NCBI GenBank assembly: GCA_003343995.1
Contig: QAKE01000014.1
Location: forward strand, 33,927-97,926
Length of the DNA: 64,000 nt
Direction of reading: 5' to 3'
Source: Bacillota bacterium
GTDB lineage: Bacteria > Bacillota > Clostridia > Christensenellales > Borkfalkiaceae
Every line of letters starts with the position of its first letter. Position 1 is the first letter of the stretch. Positions 31,509-41,329 of this stretch are shown in pieces. The translations under genes were made by a program, and so were the position numbers. Below the pieces are notes generated by a model. It worked only from the letters and a program-made list of their open reading frames with translations, did no database searches and was not told the DNA's origin.

Positions 31509-33245
31509 TTATAAATTTATCATACGGAAGTTGTGCAGCAACACGTCGCACTGCCCCTTTGCACCGATAATGAATTTGAAAATTTCGATTTCGCTCTGGT
31601 TTTGCTTCTGCGAAACCATGGCGCTGTCGAAATGCACGGTAATCGTTTCGCCTTCCAGCATCGTGGAACGCAAGGTATACGAACTGATCTTGTTCAGACC
31701 GAAAAGCATAACGCGGTTGATGTACGCGTCCGAATAGCTGTCGGCGGTACTCGTCTGGTTGCCGCCGAGGTTGGTCACGTCGAACGCCAGCACGCTCTTG
31801 CCGCGGGTAGCGGGATCCACGAACGCCTCGATCGCCTTTTTAAAGCGCACGTCGGTCATCAGATCGTAGCGCACTTCTTCGTCGGAAGCGTGCGTAAAGC
31901 GCAAGCCTTTGTCCGAACCGGTGAGCGTTACGTTCTGCGGTTCGCTGTCGATGGGCTGGAAGGAGCTTGCCGCACTGAAGGGCTGGCTTACGGGAACGGT
32001 TTCCCCGCCGCCTTCGGTAACGATGCTGAGCTTTTGAATGTACACGGTGTCGGAAAGTTTGCTGTCGGTCTTATCCACGCTGTCCGTCGCCCAAACGTTT
32101 TTCCAATCCATGCCGAAGTTTAAATCGATATAGTTGAGCTCCGCCAGCTCGTCGCGCGCGATGACGATGCGGAAATTGCTCTTGCTCTTGATGGGGTTAT
32201 AGCCGCGCTGATAGCACTTATCCGTCCAAGTCGCGTCGATTTCGCCGCCGTTGAAACTGCCGTCGTAAATGCCGAAGTCGTAAACGCTCAGATACAGCAC
32301 TGCGTCCTTATCGAGCGGGTTGTAGCCGTCGATCACGAGATAGGAATTTTCCGTGTGGTTGAAGGACTGCAAAATGGGGTTGTCGTTGGTCCAGCGAATA
32401 CCGCCGTAAGCGGAGTTCGTCTGCATCTTGATATAATAATCCATGCCCGCGGCGCAGAATTCCGCCTCCGTTCCCTTTTCAAAGGTCGTGGGATAGCTCT
32501 TCATGTCCTCGTTATCGGTAAACGTGGAGGGATCGGAAAAATAATCCGCGATTTCGATGCTGAATTTCTGCGTGGAAATGACCTGCGCGGGCGCGGATTT
32601 CGCCGCGATTTCGTAAACGAGGTCCACTTTTCCGTTTTCGTAGGAATGGAGCGCGTTCACGTCGGCAACCGTCGTTTCCGCACCGCCCGCCGGCGTATAT
32701 TTCGCGGAGGAAATGCGGCCGGTGTAATCCTTCGTGGTCGTGCCCGCAAACACGTGGTTCACCGATAAAATATCGCTGAAATCGGGGAAGCGGAACTCCC
32801 AATTCGCCTGCTGTTTCGCATAAAGCGCCGCGTTCGCGCTGGGGGCAACCACCGCGCCGGCGTCCTTATAGAAAATTTTGTAGGTTACCGACTGCGCCTT
32901 TACGCCCGACGGGCTTTCCGCGTCGTAAGTAAAGGTGTAATTGCCCAAATCGGTCACTTTAAAGCGGTAGCTGGTGGAATTTACCTCTACCGAGTCCCCC
33001 TTCGGTCCCGTGCAGGAAACGGAAAGTTTGCACTGCGAAACGTTGGTTACGCGCATGGAGGGCGCGCGGTCCTCCTTCACGTAATCGCGCACTTCGCTGC
33101 TACCTTCCACGGAAAGCGTGATCACGGGTTTCGTCGTATCCGGTTTTTCGCCGCCTTCGTCCGGCGGAGTAGCGGGACCGCATCCGGTCAGGGCGAAAAT
33201 CGCCGCAAGAACCAGACTTGCCAAGAAACATAGCCTCTTTTTCAT
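31509..33245 (-). CDS. Ig and jelly-roll surface lipoprotein (578 aa)
   Basis: The lipobox LTGC marks Cys 22. An Ig-like domain (about 45-135, ending GNYTFTYDAES) is followed by the same module seen twice in the neighbouring 1370-aa protein. Matching segments include NSYLVIDGYNPL (near 290), FRIVIARDELAELNYIDLNF and a C-terminal domain with GKSVLAFDVTNLGG. It carries one copy of the module rather than two. No enzyme motif is visible. It lies 18 nt upstream of the larger gene, which probably arose from it by duplication or fusion. Confidence 0.85.
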   Translation of the reverse strand: MKKRLCFLASLVLAAIFALTGCGPATPPDEGGEKPDTTKPVITLSVEGSSEVRDYVKEDRAPSMRVTNVSQCKLSVSCTGPKGDSVEVNSTSYRFKVTDLGNYTFTYDAESPSGVKAQSVTYKIFYKDAGAVVAPSANAALYAKQQANWEFRFPDFSDILSVNHVFAGTTTKDYTGRISSAKYTPAGGAETTVADVNALHSYENGKVDLVYEIAAKSAPAQVISTQKFSIEIADYFSDPSTFTDNEDMKSYPTTFEKGTEAEFCAAGMDYYIKMQTNSAYGGIRWTNDNPILQSFNHTENSYLVIDGYNPLDKDAVLYLSVYDFGIYDGSFNGGEIDATWTDKCYQRGYNPIKSKSNFRIVIARDELAELNYIDLNFGMDWKNVWATDSVDKTDSKLSDTVYIQKLSIVTEGGGETVPVSQPFSAASSFQPIDSEPQNVTLTGSDKGLRFTHASDEEVRYDLMTDVRFKKAIEAFVDPATRGKSVLAFDVTNLGGNQTSTADSYSDAYINRVMLFGLNKISSYTLRSTMLEGETITVHFDSAMVSQKQNQSEIEIFKFIIGAKGQCDVLLHNFRMINL

Positions 33246-33297
33246 ATCTTTTCTCCTTTATCTTTATTTCGGAATAGGGCGGTGCGCCAAACTTTCG

Positions 33298-34782
33298 TCA
33301 GGCGGCCGCCGGCACCGAAATTTCGATCTGATTGCTCAATCTGCCGAAAGCATCTATCGCCTGCACCTTGATCGTCAGCGCCTTGCCCTTGTATTCTTTG
33401 GGCAAAATCATGTCGTAATTCAAGTTGCCGTCGGTATTGTTCCAATAATCGGAAAGATAGTTTTTATCGGCAATTTTCGCGTTTTCGCAATAAATTTCCA
33501 GCCGATAGGCGTCCACGACGTTCTCCCCCGTGTCCGCGGCGGGAGCGAACGCCAGCTGCACTCTTCTCGGCTGATCGGGGTTCCACCGCGCCGTACAGCT
33601 TTCCGCCGAAATCTGCGGAACGGCGAGTTTGTCTTTATACGCGGAGCCGTAAACGAAATCGCTCGCGCTCTTCACGTAGGGGAAGGACCAGTCCTCTGCG
33701 ATTTTTTCGCCCGTGTGGCAGTCCACCCGCTCGATTTCCACGTGCGCGGTGTAAACGTTTACGACGAGCGCGCCGCAGCTGTCGTTAAAGCCCTTCGCTC
33801 CGCCGAGCGCGGCAGTGTCGTCCGCGATATCGCCGTTCATCGGCACGTTATCGTCGGCGTTGTCGTAAGCTCTGCCCGAAGCGTCCGTATCCGGCACGCA
33901 CACGTACGTGCCCGCGCCGCCGTTGACGACGGTGGCGATCGTCTGATCGATCTGCCGCGGATGCCGCACGGAAAAATGCGTATGCGCAGTGAAAAGCACC
34001 GCCTGCGGATACTGGGACAGCAGCCCCTTGATCCACGCGTCCGCCGGCGTCGTCCAATCGGTGTTCAAAACCGTGTCGGCGGGCGGGATATGGTAGAACA
34101 GGAAGATCGGCCGATTCGGATCGACAGCCTTTGCGGCGGCAAGCCGTTCTTCCACCAGCATTTTCGTATCGCCGGAAACGGAACCGCCGTTGTCCTTCAT
34201 ATCTATGGAAATGAAGCTGAAATCGTTGACGGTGAACGTCTGGTTCATCTCGTACCCCGCGAGGTTCCACTGCCGCAGCGCCTCGCTTGCGCTGTAATCG
34301 TAATAATATTCGTGGTTGCCAAGCGTGTACATGAAGTTGAGGGGTTTGTAAATTCTGTTTTCCCCCCACACTTTATCCATGATGGAATTCATGTGCTTAT
34401 ACGCCGCGCCGACGGCAACGCTCGAACCCGAACCGTAATTGACGTAATCGATGATGTCGCCGTTCAAAATCAGCGTTTCGATTCCGCGCTCCTTGAAATA
34501 GGTCAAGCCCGTTTCAAGGTTTTCCGCGGCGTTCAGCAGCGACGGCCCGACTTTCGCGCCGAGCGCGGGCACCTGCGTATCGGCGAACACGCCGAAGGTC
34601 AGCAGCAGCTCTTCCTCGACGGGCGGCTTATCATCGGGCGGCGTAACGTCGCCGCCGCCCGACGGTGGAGGGGTATTGCCGTCGTCGGGATTGCTCGGCT
34701 GCGGAGCGCAGCCGACCGCGAACAACAGCATCATGAAGCATATCAGCAGCGCCGCCGCTTTCTTAAAAAAATCTTTTCTCAT
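33298..34782 (-). CDS. Lipoprotein metallophosphoesterase
   Basis: A lipobox AVGC (Cys 25) and a proline/glycine/aspartate-rich linker lead to a calcineurin-like phosphoesterase domain: FGVFADTQVP (first motif D-x-Q in place of D-x-H), LNGDIIDY, TLGNHEYYYD, FYHIPP and FTAHTHFS. A C-terminal fibronectin-type domain (about 395-494) ends the protein. It is anchored outside the cell, in an operon with sugar uptake genes, so it probably acts on phosphorylated or phosphodiester-linked glycan. Confidence 0.9.
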   Translation of the reverse strand: MRKDFFKKAAALLICFMMLLFAVGCAPQPSNPDDGNTPPPSGGGDVTPPDDKPPVEEELLLTFGVFADTQVPALGAKVGPSLLNAAENLETGLTYFKERGIETLILNGDIIDYVNYGSGSSVAVGAAYKHMNSIMDKVWGENRIYKPLNFMYTLGNHEYYYDYSASEALRQWNLAGYEMNQTFTVNDFSFISIDMKDNGGSVSGDTKMLVEERLAAAKAVDPNRPIFLFYHIPPADTVLNTDWTTPADAWIKGLLSQYPQAVLFTAHTHFSVRHPRQIDQTIATVVNGGAGTYVCVPDTDASGRAYDNADDNVPMNGDIADDTAALGGAKGFNDSCGALVVNVYTAHVEIERVDCHTGEKIAEDWSFPYVKSASDFVYGSAYKDKLAVPQISAESCTARWNPDQPRRVQLAFAPAADTGENVVDAYRLEIYCENAKIADKNYLSDYWNNTDGNLNYDMILPKEYKGKALTIKVQAIDAFGRLSNQIEISVPAAA

Positions 34783-34783
34783 A

Positions 34784-37339
34784 TCAGTTCCCCTTTAACA
34801 CGCCCGTTATGTTGTCGATGAGGAAGGTGACGGGTTCGTCCCCTGCCGGCGGAGACAGCCGCACGCGGAGCTTTTGGATCGCCGCGAAATTCGTGCTGCC
34901 CATTTCCGGAATGGCAATGGTAACCTTCGTCCAGCGTTCGGGACGGAGGACTACCTTCGTTCCTGTGTAATCGACTCCCTTGTCGTCCACCAAATTCAAC
35001 GAAAAGCTGACGATCGAGTTCGTCGGGTTATACGCGTAAAACTCCACCGCGTCGTACCCCGTGAAATCGCCGTTTTGCAGCGTCAGATAGGAATTTACCG
35101 AAAGTACGTCCGGATTGCCGTAAACGGTAAACGATACCGCTTTTTCCCCTTCGTACGCCGTATCGGTTAAATCGGTTTGCACTTCTTCCTGCGACCAGCC
35201 GTTTGTTTCCAGCGCGTCTATCACCTTTCTGCGCCCCGCCGCCGTTCCGTAAATCACCGTCGTTTTGCCGTTCGATTCCACCTTCGCCTCGATGACGTTG
35301 TCCTCTTTCTGCTCGGGCATGATATACGCGACGTAACCGCCGTTTTTGCTTTCCGCCTTTACGCCGTTCACCGTCACGCTCGCGCCGCTCGGCGCGTAAA
35401 CGCGGACGCGCGTCATTTCGTCCTGCGTTCCGCTGGCGTTCGCCACCATAAAGGCTTCCGCGTCGCCGGAAAGCGCCTCCAGCATGGACGCAACCTGTCT
35501 GCGGGCGCGGAACACGAGGTCGGGCTCGTCTACGGGAATAACGCCCTTATAAAGCGTGTCGTAAATATCGCCGAGCAGTTCTTCCAGCGTCACCGCCGTG
35601 CCGTAACGCTCGTTCGCAGCGTTGAGCAGCTGTTCGAGCTGATAAAGATATTCGTAATCCTCCTGCGCGTCGCGCGCCGCCGTCAAGCGGATCGTCGCGA
35701 TGGGATCGTTGCCCATGCCGTATTTGTTGCCGGGGTACAACAGGTATCCGTCGCCGTTGACCTGATTGCCCTCACCGGGGAAGGAATCGGGATCGGTCCA
35801 CACGTCGCGGTCAACGTATCCTTCCGCGTGCCCGTTCCATTTCATGAACACGTTGGTGCACCAATAGACGTTCCCCGTGATGCCGTAATCATTCTGCTGC
35901 CAGCCGAGCACGCGCATACCCACGTTGGAGTTATCGGTGTGATAATTCACATACGGATATTTCGGCGCCACGCAGCCGTACCACCAAGTTTCCTCGCCTT
36001 CGAGCTGCGCCTCGAACGAACGGCGGAAATAATCCCCGTTCTCGTCCCCGCTGCCGTAAGAGGAAAACATCGGGCACCACGTTTCCACGCCTTTGAGCTC
36101 GTCGTACATCGCTATGGTGACGACGTTCGTCATCTTCATAAGCGACTGCGCAAGCCCCTCTATGCCCTCCACGTTCGCGTACTTCGTCAAAAGCTCGTCG
36201 GCGAGCGTTTTTTTCAGCGCGCGCACGTCCTCCGCCATCTTCTTGACCATGGGGAATTTATCCCTCGAAGGTTCGTCTACCGTATACAAAAACGCCTTGT
36301 CGAAAATGTTGAACTCCACCCTGCCGTCCTTGATGACGGTTTCCGCCATTTCCGTGAGATAGGCGCGCAAACGCGATACGTTGATGTTCGCGCCGCTCCA
36401 CGGGGCGGGCACTTCATAGCAGTTGACCTCTTCGCGCTTCGCGTATTCGTAGGCGAGCGGCGCGAACTCCTCGGGGGAAACGTAATTGTGTTCCTGCGAC
36501 AGGCCCCTGCCCGTCTTCGTCCCCGGTATCCAGTCCGCGTTGACCTTGTATTTCAATAAAAATTCGTAATAGGCGTCTTCCAGCGCGTCCACGTCGCATT
36601 TATCGCCGTAAACCGAATCGAACATCCAGCGCCACAATCCGAACGCCGATTTCGCATGCATGGTTTTATTGAGGGTAAAATCGAACACGCGGAGCTTGAG
36701 GGGCACTTCAAAGTTCTTGCCGTCCGCGGCAAGCGTCACCTTCCCCTCGTACAACCCCGCCGCCGCGGTGTCGGGAACGGCGATATCGAACCAGAACCCC
36801 TGATTCTGCATCGTCTTTCCCTGCGCGATTTCGATGCTGTTCTCGTCATATTCGACGATTTTATCGTAAGGGATCAGCGCGTCGGGATACCAGTCGGCGG
36901 GATACGCGGGACTGCTCGGACGGGTGGTTTTAATATAATGCTGAACGGAAACCTCCACCAAGGAGGCGGGCAGCGTCGTTTCCCCGCAGACGAGGTCTGA
37001 AACGGCGAGAGTATATTCCCGAACGTCGCCCCGCGCGGTGAGAATGAGCTGTGCGCTTTCCGTTTCGCCGCGCGCCGCCTCTATGTAAAGCTCTCTGAAT
37101 TTTACTTCGTTTTCCGCATGACGGGTAATTTTATCCGTCGTATACGCGCTCCATACGGAATACCGATCGGTTTCCAACGCCGCGTTTTCCACGGACGGCG
37201 TATAGCGGAAATCTTCGGGGGTATATTGCCCCGCGGGTTTCTTGTCCGGCGCCGCCGGCTGCGGCGAGCACGCGCCCAGACAGAGCGCCAGCGCCACCGC
37301 TATGATACCGTTTACGATGCGAAACAGTCTTTTTTTCAT
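34784..37339 (-). CDS. DUF4091 lipoprotein, probable glycoside hydrolase (GH123-like)
   Basis: The 851-residue protein has lipobox LGAC (Cys 23), an N-terminal beta domain (about 60-230), a central TIM-barrel-like region and the DUF4091 signature GDGYLLYPGNKYGMGNDPIA followed by TIRLTAARDAQEDYEYLY near residue 530. A C-terminal jelly-roll (about 715-851) resembles carbohydrate-binding modules. DUF4091 proteins are related to GH123 N-acetylgalactosaminidases, but the substrate here is not established. It is the first gene after the permeases of operon 1. Confidence 0.88.
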   Translation of the reverse strand: MKKRLFRIVNGIIAVALALCLGACSPQPAAPDKKPAGQYTPEDFRYTPSVENAALETDRYSVWSAYTTDKITRHAENEVKFRELYIEAARGETESAQLILTARGDVREYTLAVSDLVCGETTLPASLVEVSVQHYIKTTRPSSPAYPADWYPDALIPYDKIVEYDENSIEIAQGKTMQNQGFWFDIAVPDTAAAGLYEGKVTLAADGKNFEVPLKLRVFDFTLNKTMHAKSAFGLWRWMFDSVYGDKCDVDALEDAYYEFLLKYKVNADWIPGTKTGRGLSQEHNYVSPEEFAPLAYEYAKREEVNCYEVPAPWSGANINVSRLRAYLTEMAETVIKDGRVEFNIFDKAFLYTVDEPSRDKFPMVKKMAEDVRALKKTLADELLTKYANVEGIEGLAQSLMKMTNVVTIAMYDELKGVETWCPMFSSYGSGDENGDYFRRSFEAQLEGEETWWYGCVAPKYPYVNYHTDNSNVGMRVLGWQQNDYGITGNVYWCTNVFMKWNGHAEGYVDRDVWTDPDSFPGEGNQVNGDGYLLYPGNKYGMGNDPIATIRLTAARDAQEDYEYLYQLEQLLNAANERYGTAVTLEELLGDIYDTLYKGVIPVDEPDLVFRARRQVASMLEALSGDAEAFMVANASGTQDEMTRVRVYAPSGASVTVNGVKAESKNGGYVAYIMPEQKEDNVIEAKVESNGKTTVIYGTAAGRRKVIDALETNGWSQEEVQTDLTDTAYEGEKAVSFTVYGNPDVLSVNSYLTLQNGDFTGYDAVEFYAYNPTNSIVSFSLNLVDDKGVDYTGTKVVLRPERWTKVTIAIPEMGSTNFAAIQKLRVRLSPPAGDEPVTFLIDNITGVLKGN

Positions 37340-37362
37340 ACATCTTCTCCTTTTATCGTTTT

Positions 37363-38268
37363 TTATCCTTTCAAACCGCCTACCGATACGTTATTCATCA
37401 ACGTATCTTGGAAAATCAAAAACAACACCACGACGGGCAACATGGATATCAGCACGCCGGAAAAAAACAGCGGATAGTTCGCCGAGCCCTGCCGAATGGA
37501 AATTTCAAACTGATGCAGTCCGAGCGCGATGGTCGGATTGCGGTCCAGATAGAGATACGGCGTCATATAATCGTTCCACGTTGCGATAAACGAAAGCAGC
37601 AGCAACGACAGCAGCGTGCCCCGCGCCTGCGGCAGCATGATGCGGAAAAACGTATAAAAGTTTCCCGCCCCGTCCACGAACGCCGCCTCCGCATAACTCC
37701 ACGAAATGGTGGCGAAGGTCGCGTACATAAACAAAAAGTAACTGCCGAAACCGCCGGCGGCGGTTAAACTTACGCCGATGACGCTGTTTTTCAAGTGCAA
37801 GTCGATCATCAGCTTATACAACGCGGGCAGCGTGCCGATGCTCGGCAGCATCATCAGAATGATGGCGACGCCGTAAAGCGTTTCGCTGCTGCGGAATTTA
37901 TATTTGCTGAAAATGTACGCCGACATGCACGACGACGCCACCGCCAAAAACGAACTGAGCACCGAAAGCACCAAGCTGTTGCCCAGCATTTCCAGATAGG
38001 AATATTCCCCCACGTTGAACTCGCTGAACGCGAGGGCGAAATTCTTCAACGTCAGTCTGGCGGGCATCCCGACGGGATCCTCCCAATATTCCGCGCTTGT
38101 TTTCATCGTGTTGAGGAAGGTGATCAAAAACGGATAGATCAGCGTGACCGCGTATAAAATGAAAATTACGCTGACGAATATGAATACCGCGCGTTGCAGC
38201 GGCGTGCGCTTTTCAAAAAGGTGACGCCGGAAAGTTTTGCGAGGTTTATCGATCGATTGACTAATCAT
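37363..38268 (-). CDS. Sugar ABC transporter permease (MalG type), operon 1
   Basis: The 301-residue protein has six membrane segments and the cytoplasmic EAA loop (EAAFVDGAGNFYTFFRIMLP) that contacts the ATPase. It belongs to the CUT1 class, which takes up oligosaccharides. The ribosome site AAGGAGG precedes ATG 38268. It is paired with the MalF-type permease immediately upstream; no ATPase gene is present in the operon. Confidence 0.94.
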   Translation of the reverse strand: MISQSIDKPRKTFRRHLFEKRTPLQRAVFIFVSVIFILYAVTLIYPFLITFLNTMKTSAEYWEDPVGMPARLTLKNFALAFSEFNVGEYSYLEMLGNSLVLSVLSSFLAVASSCMSAYIFSKYKFRSSETLYGVAIILMMLPSIGTLPALYKLMIDLHLKNSVIGVSLTAAGGFGSYFLFMYATFATISWSYAEAAFVDGAGNFYTFFRIMLPQARGTLLSLLLLSFIATWNDYMTPYLYLDRNPTIALGLHQFEISIRQGSANYPLFFSGVLISMLPVVVLFLIFQDTLMNNVSVGGLKG

Positions 38269-38278
38269 GGCGTCCTCC

Positions 38279-39235
38279 TTAATACTCGCTTGCCTCGGAT
38301 ATTTTGTTCAGCCCCCAACGGCAGAAGAAAACGATCGGCACGGACAGCACCGTGAAGCAAAGCCCCAGCGCGGACAGCAGTTCTTTTCTCGTGGTCATGT
38401 AATAATAGATATAATACCCGATGCTTGCCGCCTCGCTGAACCTGTTTCCGCCCACGGTTTCCTGTTCCAACAGCAAAATCGGCTGCACGAACCCGAAAAA
38501 TCCGCTCAGACTCAACAGCAGTACGGAAGAAAGCGTCGGCCAAATGAGCGGTATGATGAACTGGCAAAGTTCCCTCGTCATGCCCACGCCGTCCAGCTGC
38601 GTGGACTCCATCACCTCCGCCGGAACGCGCGCCATCGCGCTGTTGAACAGCAGAAGGTTGGTTCCGAACCCCGTCCAGAGCGTGAACGTCAAAACCGCCC
38701 AATGCTTCGTGGCGGGATTACCGATAAAGTTCGGCACGGACGACGCGCCGAACAGCTGCGAAAGCGGCACGATCGAACCGGAAACCGGATCGAAAAAGTT
38801 TCTGAACAGAATGGAAAGCACCACCGCGGAGATGATCGACGGCAGAAAGAAGATCACGCGGTATACCTTGTACATGAAAATCTTTTTATAAAGAAAATAC
38901 GACAAGAGCAAGGTTGCCGGCAATGAGATCATGTTTCCCACAAAAAAGTAGAAGCACGAATACAACAAGGCGGGCAACAGCTGGTTTCCGCTGGGTTTCG
39001 TCAGTTCCTGCCATACGAACTGAAACTGGATCGTGCTCCATTCCCGATGGTAGAACATATCCTCTCCCACGCGGTTATATTGAAACGCGTACGCGATGGA
39101 CAGCACGTGCGGTACGCCCCAGAAAAGGACGAAGTGCAGCACGGGCAGCAACAGCATCAGGCATCTGAAAATTACGCGTTTACGGCGTGCGGTCGTAAAG
39201 ACCGCACCCGATTTGGTCCGTTTAATCTTATTCAT
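38279..39235 (-). CDS. Sugar ABC transporter permease (MalF type), operon 1
   Basis: The 318-residue CUT1 permease has six membrane segments and the EAA-like loop ESTQLDGVGMTRELCQFIIP. It is basic at the N-terminus (NKIKRTKSGAVFTTARRKR), as usual for these subunits. It lies between the binding-protein gene and the MalG-type gene. The ribosome site is weak (AAAGG), suggesting coupling to upstream translation. Confidence 0.94.
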   Translation of the reverse strand: MNKIKRTKSGAVFTTARRKRVIFRCLMLLLPVLHFVLFWGVPHVLSIAYAFQYNRVGEDMFYHREWSTIQFQFVWQELTKPSGNQLLPALLYSCFYFFVGNMISLPATLLLSYFLYKKIFMYKVYRVIFFLPSIISAVVLSILFRNFFDPVSGSIVPLSQLFGASSVPNFIGNPATKHWAVLTFTLWTGFGTNLLLFNSAMARVPAEVMESTQLDGVGMTRELCQFIIPLIWPTLSSVLLLSLSGFFGFVQPILLLEQETVGGNRFSEAASIGYYIYYYMTTRKELLSALGLCFTVLSVPIVFFCRWGLNKISEASEY

Positions 39236-39254
39236 GTATAAACCTTTGGTTTTC

Positions 39255-40802
39255 TTAGTTGATACCGCTTAATTTGAGCATCTGCGCCCAGTTGTCGTTA
39301 TAATAGCGGTTTTCCGCCGTATAATAGCTGTCCGCGGTATACCCGCCGCCTTCAAAGAACGCGTTCGCGGGCTGCAGTCCGAGGGGGAATTCTTCCAGCG
39401 CCGCCTGACCGTAACGGAGCGGGGAAAGGCGCGTCATCGAGAACACCAGTTCCGCCGACGACATAACTTCGTACTGCGACATACGGAAATTCGTCATATC
39501 GTCCTGCAAGCCGTTATCCTGCACGTACTGGCGGATATATTGCGGTTTGAACGCTTGGAAGGAGCCCGTCGCCTTCGTGAACTCGCAAGCCGCCTCGTCG
39601 GAATAGAAATACGTCAAAAAGTGCTTGGCGATATCCTTTTCTCTGGAGTAGCAGGGAATGAACAGTCCGTGCGTGGACGCCAGCGTGAAAATATAGTTGG
39701 GAACCGCCTCGACGGAACCGCCGTATTTCGCCACCGCCGCGCTCAGCTTGGGCGTGGGCATCACGCGGTAAATCGAACCGTCCTGACCGTTAGCGGCGGT
39801 TTCCGATTCAAACCAGTCGCCTTCCGGACACATCAGCACGCGTTTGGAGGGGTTGGTGAAGATCGCCTGCGCCGCCTTATTGGTGAGCGTGCCGCCGCCC
39901 GAAGAATTGTTCGAGTTGGAAAGCAGCGCCTCCAAGACCTTGTACGCCTCTAATTTTCCCTGCTGATTGAGCAGCGCGTCGAGCTGCGGCGTCATCACGT
40001 TTCCGTTGGCGGTGCATTTGTAGAAATTGCGCACCGTTTCCATGCCGCTGTACTGCGCCCACCACGTGTTTACAAGATAGTTCCAATATGTACCCGACCA
40101 CACGAACGGCGTCACTTTTTTCGTCGGATTCGCCGCGTTCCAGTTATTGACCGTGGAAACGATGGCGATCAAATCGTCCGTCGTTTCGGGGACTTCGAGA
40201 TTGAGTTCCTCAAACAGCGCGCTGTTGTAAACCAATCCGCACGCGCCCGCCGCCCAGCTGAAGGAATACTGCGATTCGGTATTGCCGGTTTTGAGCGTCA
40301 TCGCCGCCGTAACCTCGTCGCTCATCTTTTCCTTTAAGGTGATTTCCTCGCCGTAAACCTTGGTGTTATACAATCTCGTAAGGTTTTCGAGCACGGAATA
40401 CTGCCCCCACGGCTGTCCCGTCTGCTCCGCGTAGTATTTCGTGAAGTTGGGAATGGAGGAAAAATAGATGTCGATATCGTTGGCGTCCGGTCCCAGCAGA
40501 ATGGTGTTCTGCTCGTCTGTTTCGATGGAGGTGCGCGGCACGACGTCCACCGTTACGTTATTGAACTTTTTTTCGTAATTATCCGCAATGGTTTCCAGCC
40601 AGTCGGTGTGATAGCCTCTGTCCATGGCGTAAATCGTAAGCGTGCGCGGCGTTGCGAACATCTCCGCTTCGTTGAATACTTCCGGCTCCGTGTTGTTTCC
40701 GCCGCCGCTGGGCAGCTCGCCTTGCGGATTGCACGCCCACGCAAACGAAACCAGCATGCAAAGCGACAGCGCGATCGCCGTCAATTTCAGTTTTTTGCTC
40801 AT
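39255..40802 (-). CDS. Extracellular sugar-binding lipoprotein, operon 1
   Basis: The 515-residue family-1 solute-binding protein has a lipobox (FAWAC, Cys 24) and the two-lobed pattern: RTLTIYAMDRGYHTDWLETIADNYEKKF at the start of the mature chain, SWAAGACGLVYNSALFEELN in the hinge region, and PEGDWFESE later. It delivers glycan fragments to the two permeases downstream. It is the first gene of operon 1, with AAGGAG before ATG 40802 and a 150-nt leader containing overlapping hairpins. Confidence 0.93.
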   Translation of the reverse strand: MSKKLKLTAIALSLCMLVSFAWACNPQGELPSGGGNNTEPEVFNEAEMFATPRTLTIYAMDRGYHTDWLETIADNYEKKFNNVTVDVVPRTSIETDEQNTILLGPDANDIDIYFSSIPNFTKYYAEQTGQPWGQYSVLENLTRLYNTKVYGEEITLKEKMSDEVTAAMTLKTGNTESQYSFSWAAGACGLVYNSALFEELNLEVPETTDDLIAIVSTVNNWNAANPTKKVTPFVWSGTYWNYLVNTWWAQYSGMETVRNFYKCTANGNVMTPQLDALLNQQGKLEAYKVLEALLSNSNNSSGGGTLTNKAAQAIFTNPSKRVLMCPEGDWFESETAANGQDGSIYRVMPTPKLSAAVAKYGGSVEAVPNYIFTLASTHGLFIPCYSREKDIAKHFLTYFYSDEAACEFTKATGSFQAFKPQYIRQYVQDNGLQDDMTNFRMSQYEVMSSAELVFSMTRLSPLRYGQAALEEFPLGLQPANAFFEGGGYTADSYYTAENRYYNDNWAQMLKLSGIN

Positions 40803-40854
40803 TGTTTTCTTTTCTCCTTTTCAAAAAATATTTTAAAGGGCTGATTAAACGGAT

Positions 40855-40895
40855 TTGTTTTGCGAATGCAAAACAAAAGGGGCCCCTTTTGTTTT
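40855..40895 (-). other. Overlapping hairpins in the operon 1 leader
   Basis: The perfect 26-base palindrome centred on GGGGCCCC (40870-40895) shares its left arm with the hairpin TTGTTTTGC-GAAT-GCAAAACAA (40855-40876). The two cannot form together, which is the layout of an attenuator or switch. They lie about 60-90 nt after the predicted transcription start. Confidence 0.6.
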
Positions 40896-40935
40896 TTAAT
40901 TATATCGTTTTTATGCGGCTTTTCCCCGCGCAAAT

Positions 40936-40987
40936 ACGGTAACCGTTTTAATAATTAAAGTATAACCCACAATCTTAACGGTGTAAA
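40936..40987 (-). promoter_or_regulatory. Promoter and operator of glycan operon 1
   Basis: On the minus strand TTTACA (40987-40982) and TATACT (40964-40959) are 17 bases apart. The palindrome ACGGT-A-ACCGT (40936-40946) falls a few bases after the expected start site, a typical repressor position. The rest of the gap to 41266 is very AT-rich with no gene. Confidence 0.75.
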
Positions 40988-41266
40988 TGTTTTTATTTTA
41001 CTAAATATTTGTCATTTTTTTGTATTTTACCGATTTATGGCAAAATTTTTAATAATTTATTTAACATTTTTTAGGCATCGACAATTTTCACGACCGAAAA
41101 CGGCGGGGAAAAATTGTTATTTTTCTGACGGTTTCGGGTTATTTTACGAACTGCTTCTTACCTCTATTTTATCACATAATTTTATCATTACAATACGAAT
41201 TTAGCAAATATACTTTCATTTTTTTACATATTTTTTAATTTTTATTAATTTATTTTTTTATCGCTA

Positions 41267-41295
41267 TTGACTTTGCCCCGCGGCGATGTTATAAT
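41267..41295 (+). promoter_or_regulatory. Promoter of the AraC gene at 41330
   Basis: TTGACT (41267-41272) and TATAAT (41290-41295) are 17 bases apart, with AAGGAATAAGGAA before the TTG start. Confidence 0.8.
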
Positions 41296-41329
41296 TACTG
41301 CAACGTAGCGTAAAAAGGAATAAGGAATT

